Program-made: the position numbers and the translations under genes
DNA from: Tolypothrix sp. PCC 7910
Lineage (GTDB): Bacteria; Cyanobacteriota; Cyanobacteriia; Cyanobacteriales; Nostocaceae
Direction: 5' to 3'
Length of the DNA: 64,000 nt
NCBI RefSeq assembly: GCF_011769525.1
Contig: NZ_CP050440.1
Location: 621,501 to 685,500, forward strand
Notes under the pieces: model-generated
Told to the model about the DNA's origin: nothing
Seen by the model: only the letters and a program-made list of their open reading frames with translations
The model's database searches: none
In this document: positions 36,699-46,121 of the stretch, in pieces
Numbering within the stretch: the stretch's first letter is position 1
Layout of the letters: each line of letters begins with the position of its first letter

Positions 36699-37973
36699 CT
36701 AATTCCTCCCGTTCGGCCTTTGAATAATCGTTTCCGTTACCCGACGCTTGGCTTTGGGATCTATAGCTACTAAACGCAGGTACTCGCCTTCATATTCAGT
36801 TAGACATGATTCTAAAGCTGAGATAGCATCTGAGTGAGCATCGATGTGGGTATTGAGACAACTTTGCCAGGAACCTGTGCGGAAGCGTCTTTCATCGACG
36901 TGTTCAATGTTAATTGTGTAACCCTGCGCTAAGAATTGCCGGATTTGTTCTTGTGTTTCTAGGGTTAAATGGGGACTTAATGTTTCTTGTTTTTGCGCGT
37001 TGTTATTAGTTGCGCCTGTATTTACACCATTGCTGGATGGCTGAGTTGTTGGTGTTCCTGTAACAGGTGGTGCAGCTTGATAACTTTTGCCGCGATTGAG
37101 GCGATTATATTCATCAACTAGCTGAGAATTTTCTACTCGTTTTTGTTCGCCAACCATCAATTTCCCAGATTCAAGTAAATGAGATAGCTTAAAATCCGGC
37201 TTTTTAAATTCTGGTGGCCCTTGATTGCTATTGACTACTCGTAGGGAAACACGCTCAAATCCTATTTGATGGATGAAGTTGCGTATTTGTTCGTCATAAA
37301 TACGCGATCGCAATGCGCTAAAAAAGTCTATCGATTGATTGGGGAAGGTATCAACTAGCTGTTCAATTTCCCGCGGGGAAAGTCCATCTGGTTCAAATAT
37401 CCCGCCAACTATTCCTACTTTGTCATCGCGATCAGGTTCCCAGTAAAATTTCTCCATGCGACCATCCCGAATTAATGGTGCATAAAGGGTTGAAAAATCG
37501 TTCCCTGTAACGATAATGGGTACTCGACGTAATGGTGTGGAATCGTAGCTTCCAGGTAATTGCACGTCTGTAGGATTATCGGCAATATTCATCAGGGTGG
37601 CGTTCACCAACTGAGTATTGACTGTATATTGCGTTCCTTCATCAAATCTACCTGCACCCGCATCTAAATCGTTAATCATCAGCACGCACATTTTACCGCG
37701 CACTTTGATTAATTCTGCGGTTTCCCGATAGCGTAGACGTATTAAACGCGCTGGATCTCCCGCATCAGGACTTTCTAATTCACCACCAGAGATGTGAGTT
37801 ACCTCTACACCCATTTTCTCGAAGACTAACTCACATTGAAAAGATTTTCCCTCTCCCTTACGTCCGTGAACCCCTAAAATTAAGGGAACTCGCACGCCGG
37901 GGAGATCTAGAAAGTTTTTGGTAATATGGACAGCTAATTTGTCCAAAAACCGAGGAGCGATATAGTAACTCAT
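36699..37973 (-). CDS. rca: RuBisCO activase with RbcS-like C-terminal domain
   Basis: 424 residues. The AAA+ core covers about 1-290: YYIAPRFLDKLAVHITKNF, Walker A GVHGRKGEGKSF (about 34-45), Walker B region CVLMINDLDAGAG, arginine region around PLIRDGRMEKFYW. A low-complexity linker (about 300-345, TPTTQPSSNGVNTG) leads to a domain like the RuBisCO small subunit or the CcmM SSUL module (about 345-424, FLAQGYTINIEHVDERRF then CLTEYEGEYLRLVAIDP). In heterocystous cyanobacteria this activase removes inhibitory sugar phosphates from RuBisCO, and the SSUL tail takes it into carboxysomes. No rbc genes are nearby. Confidence 0.95.
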   Translation of the reverse strand: MSYYIAPRFLDKLAVHITKNFLDLPGVRVPLILGVHGRKGEGKSFQCELVFEKMGVEVTHISGGELESPDAGDPARLIRLRYRETAELIKVRGKMCVLMINDLDAGAGRFDEGTQYTVNTQLVNATLMNIADNPTDVQLPGSYDSTPLRRVPIIVTGNDFSTLYAPLIRDGRMEKFYWEPDRDDKVGIVGGIFEPDGLSPREIEQLVDTFPNQSIDFFSALRSRIYDEQIRNFIHQIGFERVSLRVVNSNQGPPEFKKPDFKLSHLLESGKLMVGEQKRVENSQLVDEYNRLNRGKSYQAAPPVTGTPTTQPSSNGVNTGATNNNAQKQETLSPHLTLETQEQIRQFLAQGYTINIEHVDERRFRTGSWQSCLNTHIDAHSDAISALESCLTEYEGEYLRLVAIDPKAKRRVTETIIQRPNGRN

Positions 37974-38068
37974 GCAATCATTTTTGGTTAGTGCTTCTTA
38001 GGATCATGGTAGTTTTTTTTAGCTACTGATGTTTATGTATCTTTGGGTAGAGAAGGGGTTGGGGATTG

Positions 38069-38116
38069 GGGATTGGGGAACTCGGGGCCCCCTCTGGGGA
38101 TAAGGGGTAATGGGGA
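38069..38116 (+). repeat. 48-bp dispersed repeat, second copy
   Basis: Identical over 48 bases to 16825-16872, same orientation, including GGGGCCCC and GGGGATAAGGGGTAATGGGG. Confidence 0.9.
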
Positions 38117-38284
38117 TTGGGTAAAGGGGTGGGTACAACTTGCGGCGCAGGGGACTGGATATCGAAGTTCACCGCCAGATGATGCGCCATGCTTGCGGTA
38201 ATGAGCGTAGAACGGGATAAACTGGATATTCTTTACAGAAAGTGTTAAGCTACTCTGCTTTTAAGTTGCACAATCCCTCATGAG

Positions 38285-38326
38285 GGCTGTTGACAGTTGA
38301 CAGTCAACCGTTAACAGTTAACAGCC
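38285..38326. repeat. Fold-back TTGACAG/TTAACAG repeat upstream of hsdM
   Basis: The arm GGCTGTTGACAGTTGAC pairs with GTTAACAGTTAACAGCC with few mismatches, around a short centre. Similar TTAACAGTCAACCGTCAAC sequence lies at about 47823-47842. It is built of heptamer-like units and may be a simple repeat or an operator-like element. Confidence 0.6.
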
Positions 38327-38395
38327 TTCTTGAGTAGTTATGCAATTTAGGCGCGCATTAGCTTACTTAAATTTCACTTTATTACTTAAAATCCT

Positions 38396-40612
38396 ATGGT
38401 GGCTAGTATAGAAAGTTCTACTAATCAAGAGTTAGTCGGTTTTATCTGGAGCATTGCTGACAAACTCCGTGGCCCATACCGTCCACCCCAGTACCGCCGG
38501 GTGATGTTACCGTTGATTGTGTTGCGTCGTTTGGATGCTGTCTTAGAACCGACTAAGAAAGCTGTCCTGGAGGCGAAGGCGAAATATGAGGCGATGAAAT
38601 TAGCAGGGGATGCTTTTGAGAAAGCGATCGCTAAAGTGGCAATTGGGGGTAATCGCCAGCAGCCGTTGTATAATCTCAGCGAATTTACATTTCAAAAATT
38701 ATTAGGCGATGCGGATGGGATTGCTAGTAATTTAAGGGCTTATATTAACAGTTTCTCACCCAGAGCCAGGGATATTTTCGAGAAGTTTGATTTTGATAGT
38801 GAAATTCAAAAACTCGATGAAAGTAATCGGCTATATCTAATTATTAAAGAGTTTTGTAAGCCTGACATTGATTTATCTCCGGCGAAACTTTCTAATTTAC
38901 AAATGGGTTATCTATTTGAGGAATTAGTCAGGAAGTTTAACGAACAAGCCAACGAAGAAGCAGGAGACCACTTTACCCCCCGGGAAGTAATTCGGCTGAT
39001 GGTAAATCTGGTTTTTTGTGAAGAGCAGGATATTTTTAAACAAGGGATTTACCGCACAGTTTACGACCCCACAGCCGGAACCGGGGGAATGTTATCTGTC
39101 GCAGAGGAATACATTAAAAAGCAAAATCAGGCAGCGAATTTAGGGTTATTTGGGCAAGAATATAATCCTGAATCCTATGCGATTTGCTGCTCTGATTTAC
39201 TGATTAAAGATGAGCCGATTAATAATCTTGTTTATGGCGATACCTTGGGAGTAAAAAACGCCAAAACCAAAAGTAATAACTTTTTACCCCATGATGGTCA
39301 TCCTGATAAACAGTTTCACTATATGTTTGCTAATCCGCCTTTTGGGGTGGAATGGAAACCAGAACAGGATTTTATTGAAGATGAGTATAAAAATTTAGGA
39401 TTTCAGGGGCGTTTTGGGGCTGGTTTGCCGCGCATTAATGATGGTTCGCTGTTGTTTTTGCAACACATGATATCGAAAATGTACCCGTCTCCAGAGGTAG
39501 GGGGTGATGGTTCTCGAATTGCGATTGTGTTTAATGGTTCGCCTTTATTTACAGGGGATGCGGGGAGTGGGGAAAGTAATATTCGCCGTTGGATTATTGA
39601 AAACGACTGGCTGGATGCGGTGGTTGCTTTACCTGACCAAATGTTTTATAACACCGGAATTTTTACTTATATTTGGCTGGTGACAAATAAGAAAGCAGCG
39701 AATCGTCAGGGGAAAGTGCAGCTGATTGATGGTACTCGCCATTTCCAAAAAATGAAAAAGAGTCTTGGTAATAAGCGCAATGAATTATCCCCTGAGCATA
39801 TTGCGGAACTGGTGCGACTGTATGGGGATTTTCAGCATAATGATATTAGTGAAGTAGAGTCAGACGGACAGAAAGAAAAGCGGGTTTGCTCGAAGATTTT
39901 TGATAATCAGAAGTTTGGGTTTCTTAAAATTACAGTAGAGCGTCCGTTGAGGTTAAATTTTCAGGCGAGTGAGGAGCGTTTGGAACGGTTGTGCGAGCAG
40001 AAGGCGTTTCAGGATTTAGCAACCACGAAGAAGCGTAAAGATGCTCAGGTACAACAGTTAGAAATTGAGATGGGAGAAAGTCTGCAAAATCAAATTTTGG
40101 CTGCTTTGCAGAAATTGGATGCAAATAAACTTTATCTGTCCCGTGATGAGTTTGAAAAAGAGTTAAATCGGGTGTTAAAACAAGCGGGATTAAGTTTAAA
40201 AGCTCCAGTCAAAAAAGCGATTTTAGCAGCATTAGGAGAGACTGATCCAGAAGCGGAAATCTGCCTTGATGCTAAGGGGAATCCTGAACCGGATAGTAAT
40301 TTACGAGATACTGAGATTGTACCTTTACCGGATGATATTACGTTGCCGTTACCGTTGGGGTATGACAAGGATGCAAGTGTAAATGAGTTGGTTAAGTTAG
40401 TAAAGGCGCATTGTGAGACATATTTAAAAGCGGAAGTATTGCCCCATGTACCGGATGCTTGGATTGATTTTGATAAGACTAAGGTGGGGTATGAGATTCC
40501 CTTAAATCGTCATTTTTATGTATATCAGCCGCCTCGTCATCTGGATGAAATTGAGAATGACATTAAATCGCTGGAGTCGGACATTATGGCGATGTTGGGG
40601 GAAGTGGTTTAA
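38396..40612 (+). CDS. hsdM: Type I restriction-modification system, methyltransferase subunit
   Basis: 738 residues. The HsdM N-terminal helical domain (about 5-140, ELVGFIWSIADKLRGPYRPPQYRRVMLPLIVLRRL) is followed by the N6-adenine methylase domain with SAM motif DPTAGTGGML (about 226-235) and catalytic NPPF (FANPPFGVEW, about 313-316). It is longer than a classic HsdM (about 500-530). The extra C-terminal 200 residues include charged helical segments and a region (EILPLPDDITLPLPLG-like, then YEIPLNRHFYVYQPP) seen in long HsdM forms. It needs an HsdS subunit for target recognition. It is the first gene of the operon and the frame is intact. Confidence 0.93.
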   Translation: MVASIESSTNQELVGFIWSIADKLRGPYRPPQYRRVMLPLIVLRRLDAVLEPTKKAVLEAKAKYEAMKLAGDAFEKAIAKVAIGGNRQQPLYNLSEFTFQKLLGDADGIASNLRAYINSFSPRARDIFEKFDFDSEIQKLDESNRLYLIIKEFCKPDIDLSPAKLSNLQMGYLFEELVRKFNEQANEEAGDHFTPREVIRLMVNLVFCEEQDIFKQGIYRTVYDPTAGTGGMLSVAEEYIKKQNQAANLGLFGQEYNPESYAICCSDLLIKDEPINNLVYGDTLGVKNAKTKSNNFLPHDGHPDKQFHYMFANPPFGVEWKPEQDFIEDEYKNLGFQGRFGAGLPRINDGSLLFLQHMISKMYPSPEVGGDGSRIAIVFNGSPLFTGDAGSGESNIRRWIIENDWLDAVVALPDQMFYNTGIFTYIWLVTNKKAANRQGKVQLIDGTRHFQKMKKSLGNKRNELSPEHIAELVRLYGDFQHNDISEVESDGQKEKRVCSKIFDNQKFGFLKITVERPLRLNFQASEERLERLCEQKAFQDLATTKKRKDAQVQQLEIEMGESLQNQILAALQKLDANKLYLSRDEFEKELNRVLKQAGLSLKAPVKKAILAALGETDPEAEICLDAKGNPEPDSNLRDTEIVPLPDDITLPLPLGYDKDASVNELVKLVKAHCETYLKAEVLPHVPDAWIDFDKTKVGYEIPLNRHFYVYQPPRHLDEIENDIKSLESDIMAMLGEVV

Positions 40613-40652
40613 GGGCTAAAATAAAAATGTAGGCTTAGGAGATTTCCAAATT

Positions 40653-40970
40653 ATGCAAATTACAATTAATTTACCAGATAAATTAACAGAGAGGCTTCAG
40701 GATAAATGGGAGAATTTATCTCAAAAAGTTATAGATAAATTAGTTCTAGAAGCTTTTCTAGAGGGTTTGATTGATTTTGATGAATTTAGGGAAATGCTAG
40801 GTTTCAAGAATGATGTAGATTTACAAGCTTTTTTATCTGCAAATATTCCCCTTCATAGTTCAGGACTGTTGAACTTAGCGGGAAGTTGTGCGGATATAGA
40901 TTTTACAGTTGACGATTTAGGTATTAGTGATGAGATGGATGATGATTTAGTTGGGGTTTTTGATGAGTAA
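40653..40970 (+). CDS. Antitoxin-like small protein before the PIN-HsdS gene
   Basis: 105 residues. The start MQITINLPDKL and the following helix with EAFLEGLIDFDEFREMLGF resemble UPF0175-like and other cyanobacterial antitoxins, with a short DNA-binding-type N-terminus. The acidic C-terminus (DDLGISDEMDDDLVGVFDE) is what a toxin-binding tail often looks like. It overlaps the next gene by eight bases (ATG at 40963 inside its end), typical of a vapBC pair. It is therefore probably the antitoxin for the PIN part of the next gene. Confidence 0.75.
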   Translation: MQITINLPDKLTERLQDKWENLSQKVIDKLVLEAFLEGLIDFDEFREMLGFKNDVDLQAFLSANIPLHSSGLLNLAGSCADIDFTVDDLGISDEMDDDLVGVFDE

Positions 40971-42201
40971 TTCTTCTCTAATTTATTTACTCGATACTAA
41001 TGCTTGCATAGTGTATTTGAAAAATAAAAATTCTAACATTAATCTTCATTTAGATAGCGTAGGCTCGAATAAAATCGCTGTTTGCTCTGTGGTTAAGGCT
41101 GAGTTATTTTATGGTTCGATGCGTAGCAATAATCCTCAGAAAAGTTTAAATATACAACTGTTGTTTCTGAATCAGTTTATATCTCTACCATTTGATGATC
41201 GTTGTGCGGAAATTTATGGAACTATTCGGGCAGATTTAGCCAATAAAGGAACTCCAATTAGTTTAAATGATTTACAAATAGCTTCTATTGCTTTGGCGAA
41301 TAATTTAATTTTAGTTATTAATATTGGTGCTAAATCCAATACTGTTACTAATTTACACTTAGACAAAATTAAAGAGTTTTGGGCTACCCTTCCGCCACTG
41401 GATGAGCAGAAGGCGATCGCCCACTTTCTCGACTATAAAACCAAACAAATAGACGACCTCATCGCCAAGAAAGAAGCCCTCATTGAAAAACTCGACGAAA
41501 AACGCACCGCCCTCATCAGTCACGCTGTCACCAAAGGACTAGAGCCAAATGCTCCGATGAAAAATTCCGGGATTGAGTGGTTGGATGAAATCCCTGAGCA
41601 TTGGAAACGAATTCCATTTAGATGGTGCTGTTATATTACTGAAGGACAAGTAGATCCTACACAACCAAAATTTAAAGATTTGCCCTTAATTGCTCCTAAT
41701 CATATTGAAAGTCAAACAGGAAAACTTGTTGCTAAAGAAACTGCCGAAGACCAAGGTGCAATTAGTGGGAAGTATTTTTACAAATCTGGAACATTATTAT
41801 ATAGCAAGATACGTCCTGCACTAGTCAAAGCTTGTATTTCTGAAGAAGATGGATTATGTAGTGCAGATATGTATCCCATTAAAACAGCAGGGATATTATC
41901 AAATAAATTTATGCTCTATCAAATATTATCTAAAAATTTTACTCAATTAGCAATATTAGTTTCTGATAGAGTTGCCATGCCAAAAGTTAATCGTGAAACA
42001 TTAGGAGGATTTCCTATACTTGTTCCTCCGTTAAAAGAACAGCAACAAATAGTAGACTATCTAGATGAACAAACAGCCAGTATTACCCAACAAAAAGCAA
42101 AGATTCAACAAGCCATTGAACGATTAAAAGAATATCGCACCGCCCTCATCACCAACGCTGTCACAGGTAAAATAGATGTACGTCAAGTCCCCATCCCCTA
42201 A
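40963..42201 (+). CDS. Chimeric protein: VapC-like PIN domain fused to the second half of HsdS
   Basis: 412 residues from the ATG at 40963. Residues 1-120 are a PIN domain: Asp11 in YLLDTNACIVYL, Glu47 in VVKAELFYGSM, Asp103 in SLNDLQIASIAL. It stops at NNLILVIN, just where the intact vapC at 42482 reads LTLVTNN. From about 122 it continues as HsdS: GAKSNTVTNLHLDKIKEF, LPPLDEQKAIAHFLDYKTKQIDDLI (central conserved helix), a target-recognition domain (about 200-360) and the C-terminal repeat (LVPPLKEQQQIVDYLDEQ). The first recognition domain and the end of the PIN domain are missing. The frame is open across the junction (about 41320). A deletion fused two genes; whether either half works is unknown. 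Confidence 0.85.
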   Translation: MSNSSLIYLLDTNACIVYLKNKNSNINLHLDSVGSNKIAVCSVVKAELFYGSMRSNNPQKSLNIQLLFLNQFISLPFDDRCAEIYGTIRADLANKGTPISLNDLQIASIALANNLILVINIGAKSNTVTNLHLDKIKEFWATLPPLDEQKAIAHFLDYKTKQIDDLIAKKEALIEKLDEKRTALISHAVTKGLEPNAPMKNSGIEWLDEIPEHWKRIPFRWCCYITEGQVDPTQPKFKDLPLIAPNHIESQTGKLVAKETAEDQGAISGKYFYKSGTLLYSKIRPALVKACISEEDGLCSADMYPIKTAGILSNKFMLYQILSKNFTQLAILVSDRVAMPKVNRETLGGFPILVPPLKEQQQIVDYLDEQTASITQQKAKIQQAIERLKEYRTALITNAVTGKIDVRQVPIP

Positions 42202-42240
42202 ACCCAAATAACGAATATATTGCACTTAAGGAGAATTACA

Positions 42241-42480
42241 ATGTCTACCGAATATCACGTTAAACTCATTCAACAAGGCGATATTCAAACCTTACCCATT
42301 CCCCAAGAATTAACTTTATCAACCTCAGAAGTTATCATCCGCCAAGAAGACGGAAAACTTATCATAGAACCCTATAAGAAAAAATCCCTCCTAGAAGTCT
42401 TCGCCAACCTTGATGATATTGACGAAGAATTTCCCGATGTTGATGAAGGACTATTACCGTTAGATGACATTGAACTTTAA
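42241..42480 (+). CDS. Antitoxin of a VapBC pair (AbrB-like)
   Basis: 79 residues from the ATG at 42241, with AAGGAG about seven bases upstream; the longer reading from 42220 is unlikely. MSTEYHVKLIQQGDIQTLPIP with TSEVIIRQEDGKLIIEPYK has the swapped-hairpin AbrB/MazE pattern, and the acidic C-terminus (DDIDEEFPDVDEGLLPLDDIEL) would bind the toxin. The toxin gene starts one base after its stop. It lies 39 bases after the PIN-HsdS gene in the RM operon. Confidence 0.85.
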   Translation: MSTEYHVKLIQQGDIQTLPIPQELTLSTSEVIIRQEDGKLIIEPYKKKSLLEVFANLDDIDEEFPDVDEGLLPLDDIEL

Positions 42481-42481
42481 A

Positions 42482-42892
42482 ATGTACTACTCTTATTTAC
42501 TCGACACCAATACACTATCGGACTTCATTAAACATCCAACAGGTAAAATTTTTTCTAAAATTCAAGAAGTTGGGGAAGACAAAATTTGTACCAGTATCAT
42601 TGTTGCTTGTGAACTCCAATTTGGCGCAGAAAAAAAGAACTCACTGAGATTGAAAGAGCGCATTACCTTGGCTTTAGACATGATTCCTGTATTATCATTA
42701 ACAAGCAACGTAGATTATCATTACGCTAAAATTCGTACTTATTTAGAAAGTCAAGGAACGCCCATAAGTAGTAATGATTTATTAATTGCTGCTCATACAC
42801 TCAATCTAAATCTAACTTTAGTTACAAACAATGTCCGTGAATTTTCCCGCGTACCCGATTTAAAAGTAGAAAACTGGCTGAACCCAAATTAA
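42482..42892 (+). CDS. vapC: VapC-type PIN-domain toxin
   Basis: 136 residues from the ATG at 42482. PIN-domain ribonuclease with acidic residues in YLLDTNTLSDFI (Asp), IVACELQFGAE (Glu) and ISSNDLLIAAHTL (Asp), and the fourth position in LVTNNVREFSRV. Full length and intact. VapC toxins cut tRNA or rRNA when not bound by VapB. Placed between hsdS-like and hsdR genes, it may stabilise the RM operon. It resembles the N-terminus of the PIN-HsdS protein in all main motifs, so the two could be paralogues. Confidence 0.9.
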   Translation: MYYSYLLDTNTLSDFIKHPTGKIFSKIQEVGEDKICTSIIVACELQFGAEKKNSLRLKERITLALDMIPVLSLTSNVDYHYAKIRTYLESQGTPISSNDLLIAAHTLNLNLTLVTNNVREFSRVPDLKVENWLNPN

Positions 42893-42963
42893 AAAGCCGA
42901 GTTACTTTCTCGCCATTGATTAATTCACAATTTATACTTAAGTATATTTATACTTGGTGAATT

Positions 42964-45900
42964 ATGCACACCGAAGAGAAATTTGAGGACATTATTGAAA
43001 GGGAACTCCTGCAAATCAGTGGCTATCACCAAGGTAAAGCAAACGACTACGACGCAGATACAGCCCTTTTCCCCAGGGAAATCATCAATTTTATCCAAAC
43101 CACCCAACCTACACAATGGGAACGCCTAGCCAGCACCAGCCCCAGTGATGCTGAGAAAATTATTATAGATAGCCTCACCAAAGAACTCAAAAGCCGAGGA
43201 ATGCTGGATGTTCTCCGCAATGGCTTCAAATGCTATGGTAAAACCCTGCGAGTTGCTTACTTCCAGCCCAACACAGGGATGAACCCGGAAACCTTGGCAC
43301 TTTATGAACAAAATCGCCTCACCATCACCCGCCAAGTCACTATCAAAACCGGACGCATTCCCGATATTCTCCTCAGCATCAACGGTTTACCCATCGCCAC
43401 CATTGAACTGAAAAACCCCTTCACCGGACAAACCTACCAAAACGCTATTCATCAATATAAACTCTACAGAGACCCCAAAGACCCGCTATTTGCTTTTAAA
43501 CAACGCTGCTTAGTCCACTTCGCCGTAGACACCGAAGAAGTTTGGATGACTACCAAACTAGATAATGAAAATACTTATTTCCTACCCTTCAATAAAGGTA
43601 ATGATCACGGTGCAGGTAATCCCCCTGGCGATAATGAAGAATATCGCACGAGTTACTTTTGGCTAGAAGTTTTACAAAAAGATAGCCTTTTGGACATCTT
43701 GGCGCGTTTTCTCCACGTCGAAATTAAAGAAACCAAAATTCCTACCGCCACTGGCGTTAATTACCAGAAAAAAGAAACCCTAATTTTCCCCCGCTACCAT
43801 CAACTTGATGTGGTGCGTAAACTCATCAGCCACGCTAAACAAAATAAAGCTGGACATAATTATTTAATTCAGCATTCCGCAGGTTCAGGAAAATCAAATT
43901 CTATCGCCTGGTTAGCCCATCGCCTCGCTAACCTCCACGACAACCAAGACGAAAAAATCTTTCATACTGTTGTCGTCATCACGGATCGCACTGTACTGGA
44001 TCAACAACTGCAAAACACTATTTATCAATTTGAGCATAAAGCCGGAGTTGTCCAGAAAATTGACGAAAACACCCAACAACTGGCCACAGCCCTCAGCGAC
44101 GGTGTACCGATTATTATTTCGACAATTCAGAAATTCCCTTTCATTACTAAAGCCATTGAGACTTTAGCGAAGAAAGGTAAAACCATAGACATTACTACTA
44201 AAAATAAACGCTTTGCGGTCATCGTTGATGAGGCGCATGGTTCCCAAACCGGAGAAACCGCCGCCGAACTCCGCAAAATCTTAAATAAAGATGGTATTGA
44301 ATCTGCGATCGCCGCCCAATTGCTGGAAGATGAACTTGAGGAAGATAATCTCAGTGATGAAGCTAAACAACAACTCCTCAAAGAACAACTCACCCGCACC
44401 AAGCAACCCAACCTCAGCTACTTCGCTTTTACCGCTACTCCCAAACACAAAACCCAACTTGTCTTCGATGAACCAGGAGAAAACGGCCAAGTCCCCTTTC
44501 ATCTCTACACCATGCGTCAAGCGATTGAGGAAGGCTATATTAAGGACGTTTTAGCAAATTACACCTGCTACAAACGCTATTGCGAACTCGTCCGCATCTC
44601 GAAAGATGACCCCAATTTACCCCGTCGCCAAGCAGCTAAGGCGATCGCCAATTTTGTGGAACTTCATCCCTACAATATCGCCCAAAAAGTAGAAATTATC
44701 ATTGAACATTTCCGCAACCATACCCGCCACAAAATTGGCGGTAGGGCTAAAGCAATGGTTGTCACCAGTTCCCGCGAACACGCAGTTAAATACAAACTGG
44801 CTTTTGATAAATATATTAAAGACAAAGGCTATAGCGATATTAAATCCCTTGTTGCTTTCTCCGGTTCTATTATCCTTGATGAGTTACCTGGACAAACATT
44901 TACTGAAGTTAACATGAATAGCGGCATCAAAGCTTCCGAAATTCCTGATAAATTTGCTAGCGATGCTTATCAAGTGCTGCTTGTCGCCAACAAATTTCAA
45001 ACCGGATTTGACCAGCCTTTGCTGCATACTATGTTTGTTGATAAACGACTCGATGGCGTGCAAGCTGTCCAAACTCTCTCTCGCCTCAACCGTACCACTA
45101 CAGGGAAAGAAGATACCTTTGTTTTAGATTTTGTCAATCAACCCGATGATATCTACAAAGCTTTTAAACCCTACTACGAAGAAACTCCGGTTGGTGAAAG
45201 CGCCGACCCGCAACAATTAAATGATTTGTCTTACCAGCTTTACGAATGGCAACTTTTTAGCCACGACGATGTAAACCAGTGGTGTGAAATTTGGTTTCGT
45301 CCGAAAACTTCTCTTACAGGTAGCGAACACAAAAAATTAAATACATTACTAGACCCAATTATTGAAAATTATAAAGCTCTCCCAGACGCAGATAAAGAAC
45401 AATTTAAAACCCAACTTAGCGGCTTCCGCAATCTCTATCTATTCCTGGCTCAGATTATCCCTTATCAAGATTCAGAATTAGAAAAGCTTTATGCTTACGG
45501 GCGGTTTCTCCTCAAGAAATTACCCCGCAGTCTCCAAGCTCCTAAAATAGATTTATCTGGGGATATCGAACTAAAATTTTATCGCCTGGAAAAAATCAGC
45601 GAAGGGAAAATAGATTTAACCGAAGGACAAGCCGAACCATTACGCGGTGCTACGGCCGTCGGAACTCGTCAGCTAGATAAGGAAGTCCCCCTATCCCAGC
45701 TAATCGACACCCTCAACGAACGCTTTGGTACTAATTTTACTGTAGCAGACCAGCTATTTTTTGAGCAGATTACCGAAACTGCGATCGCAAATGATTCCAT
45801 TAAACAAGCGGCTCAAGTCAATACTAAAGAAAACTTTGCTCCGGTTCTAGACAAGCATCTGGAAAATCTATTTATCGAACGCATGGACGGTAACGAAAAA

Positions 45901-46005
45901 ATCTTCATGCAAGTGATGAACAATGAAGAATTTAAGGCAGTTGTGTTTGAAAAATTATTATCTAGTATTTATGAGACTATCAACAATAAACAATTTTGGC
46001 AGTAA
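42964..46005 (+). CDS. hsdR: Type I restriction enzyme, restriction (R) subunit
   Basis: 1013 residues. The N-terminal nuclease domain has the PD-(D/E)XK pattern DILLSINGLPIATIELKNP (about 137-155). Two helicase domains follow: Walker A HSAGSGKSNSIAWL (about 304-317), DEAH-type VDEAHGSQ (about 422-429), motif III TATPK and motif VI-type QTLSRLNRTTTGK (about 700). The C-terminus is a helical domain that contacts HsdM/HsdS. It translocates DNA and cuts unmethylated DNA together with HsdM and HsdS. Complete and in the same operon order, 71 bases after vapC. Confidence 0.94.
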   Translation: MHTEEKFEDIIERELLQISGYHQGKANDYDADTALFPREIINFIQTTQPTQWERLASTSPSDAEKIIIDSLTKELKSRGMLDVLRNGFKCYGKTLRVAYFQPNTGMNPETLALYEQNRLTITRQVTIKTGRIPDILLSINGLPIATIELKNPFTGQTYQNAIHQYKLYRDPKDPLFAFKQRCLVHFAVDTEEVWMTTKLDNENTYFLPFNKGNDHGAGNPPGDNEEYRTSYFWLEVLQKDSLLDILARFLHVEIKETKIPTATGVNYQKKETLIFPRYHQLDVVRKLISHAKQNKAGHNYLIQHSAGSGKSNSIAWLAHRLANLHDNQDEKIFHTVVVITDRTVLDQQLQNTIYQFEHKAGVVQKIDENTQQLATALSDGVPIIISTIQKFPFITKAIETLAKKGKTIDITTKNKRFAVIVDEAHGSQTGETAAELRKILNKDGIESAIAAQLLEDELEEDNLSDEAKQQLLKEQLTRTKQPNLSYFAFTATPKHKTQLVFDEPGENGQVPFHLYTMRQAIEEGYIKDVLANYTCYKRYCELVRISKDDPNLPRRQAAKAIANFVELHPYNIAQKVEIIIEHFRNHTRHKIGGRAKAMVVTSSREHAVKYKLAFDKYIKDKGYSDIKSLVAFSGSIILDELPGQTFTEVNMNSGIKASEIPDKFASDAYQVLLVANKFQTGFDQPLLHTMFVDKRLDGVQAVQTLSRLNRTTTGKEDTFVLDFVNQPDDIYKAFKPYYEETPVGESADPQQLNDLSYQLYEWQLFSHDDVNQWCEIWFRPKTSLTGSEHKKLNTLLDPIIENYKALPDADKEQFKTQLSGFRNLYLFLAQIIPYQDSELEKLYAYGRFLLKKLPRSLQAPKIDLSGDIELKFYRLEKISEGKIDLTEGQAEPLRGATAVGTRQLDKEVPLSQLIDTLNERFGTNFTVADQLFFEQITETAIANDSIKQAAQVNTKENFAPVLDKHLENLFIERMDGNEKIFMQVMNNEEFKAVVFEKLLSSIYETINNKQFWQ

Positions 46006-46121
46006 AAAGGGTAGGACAACAATGTAAAAAATAAGGGCTTGAGCGATAAAATTGCCTACCCTCAGATAAGTGTTATGACAGTTTTTTTATGCGTCGAAAG
46101 ATTGGGGACGCTGCATCTTAA

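Larger units (their letters stand above)
37974..38395. other. Region upstream of the restriction-modification operon
   Basis: 420 bases with no gene. It contains GGGGATT heptamers and the second 48-bp repeat copy (38069-38116), then the fold-back repeat at 38285-38326. Promoters for rca (minus) and hsdM (plus) should be here. Confidence 0.5.

Noticed and set aside
36536-36727. 63-residue plus-strand frame after the broken gene
   Set aside because: It overlaps the remnant's second frame, which looks more protein-like, and then runs into the rca end.
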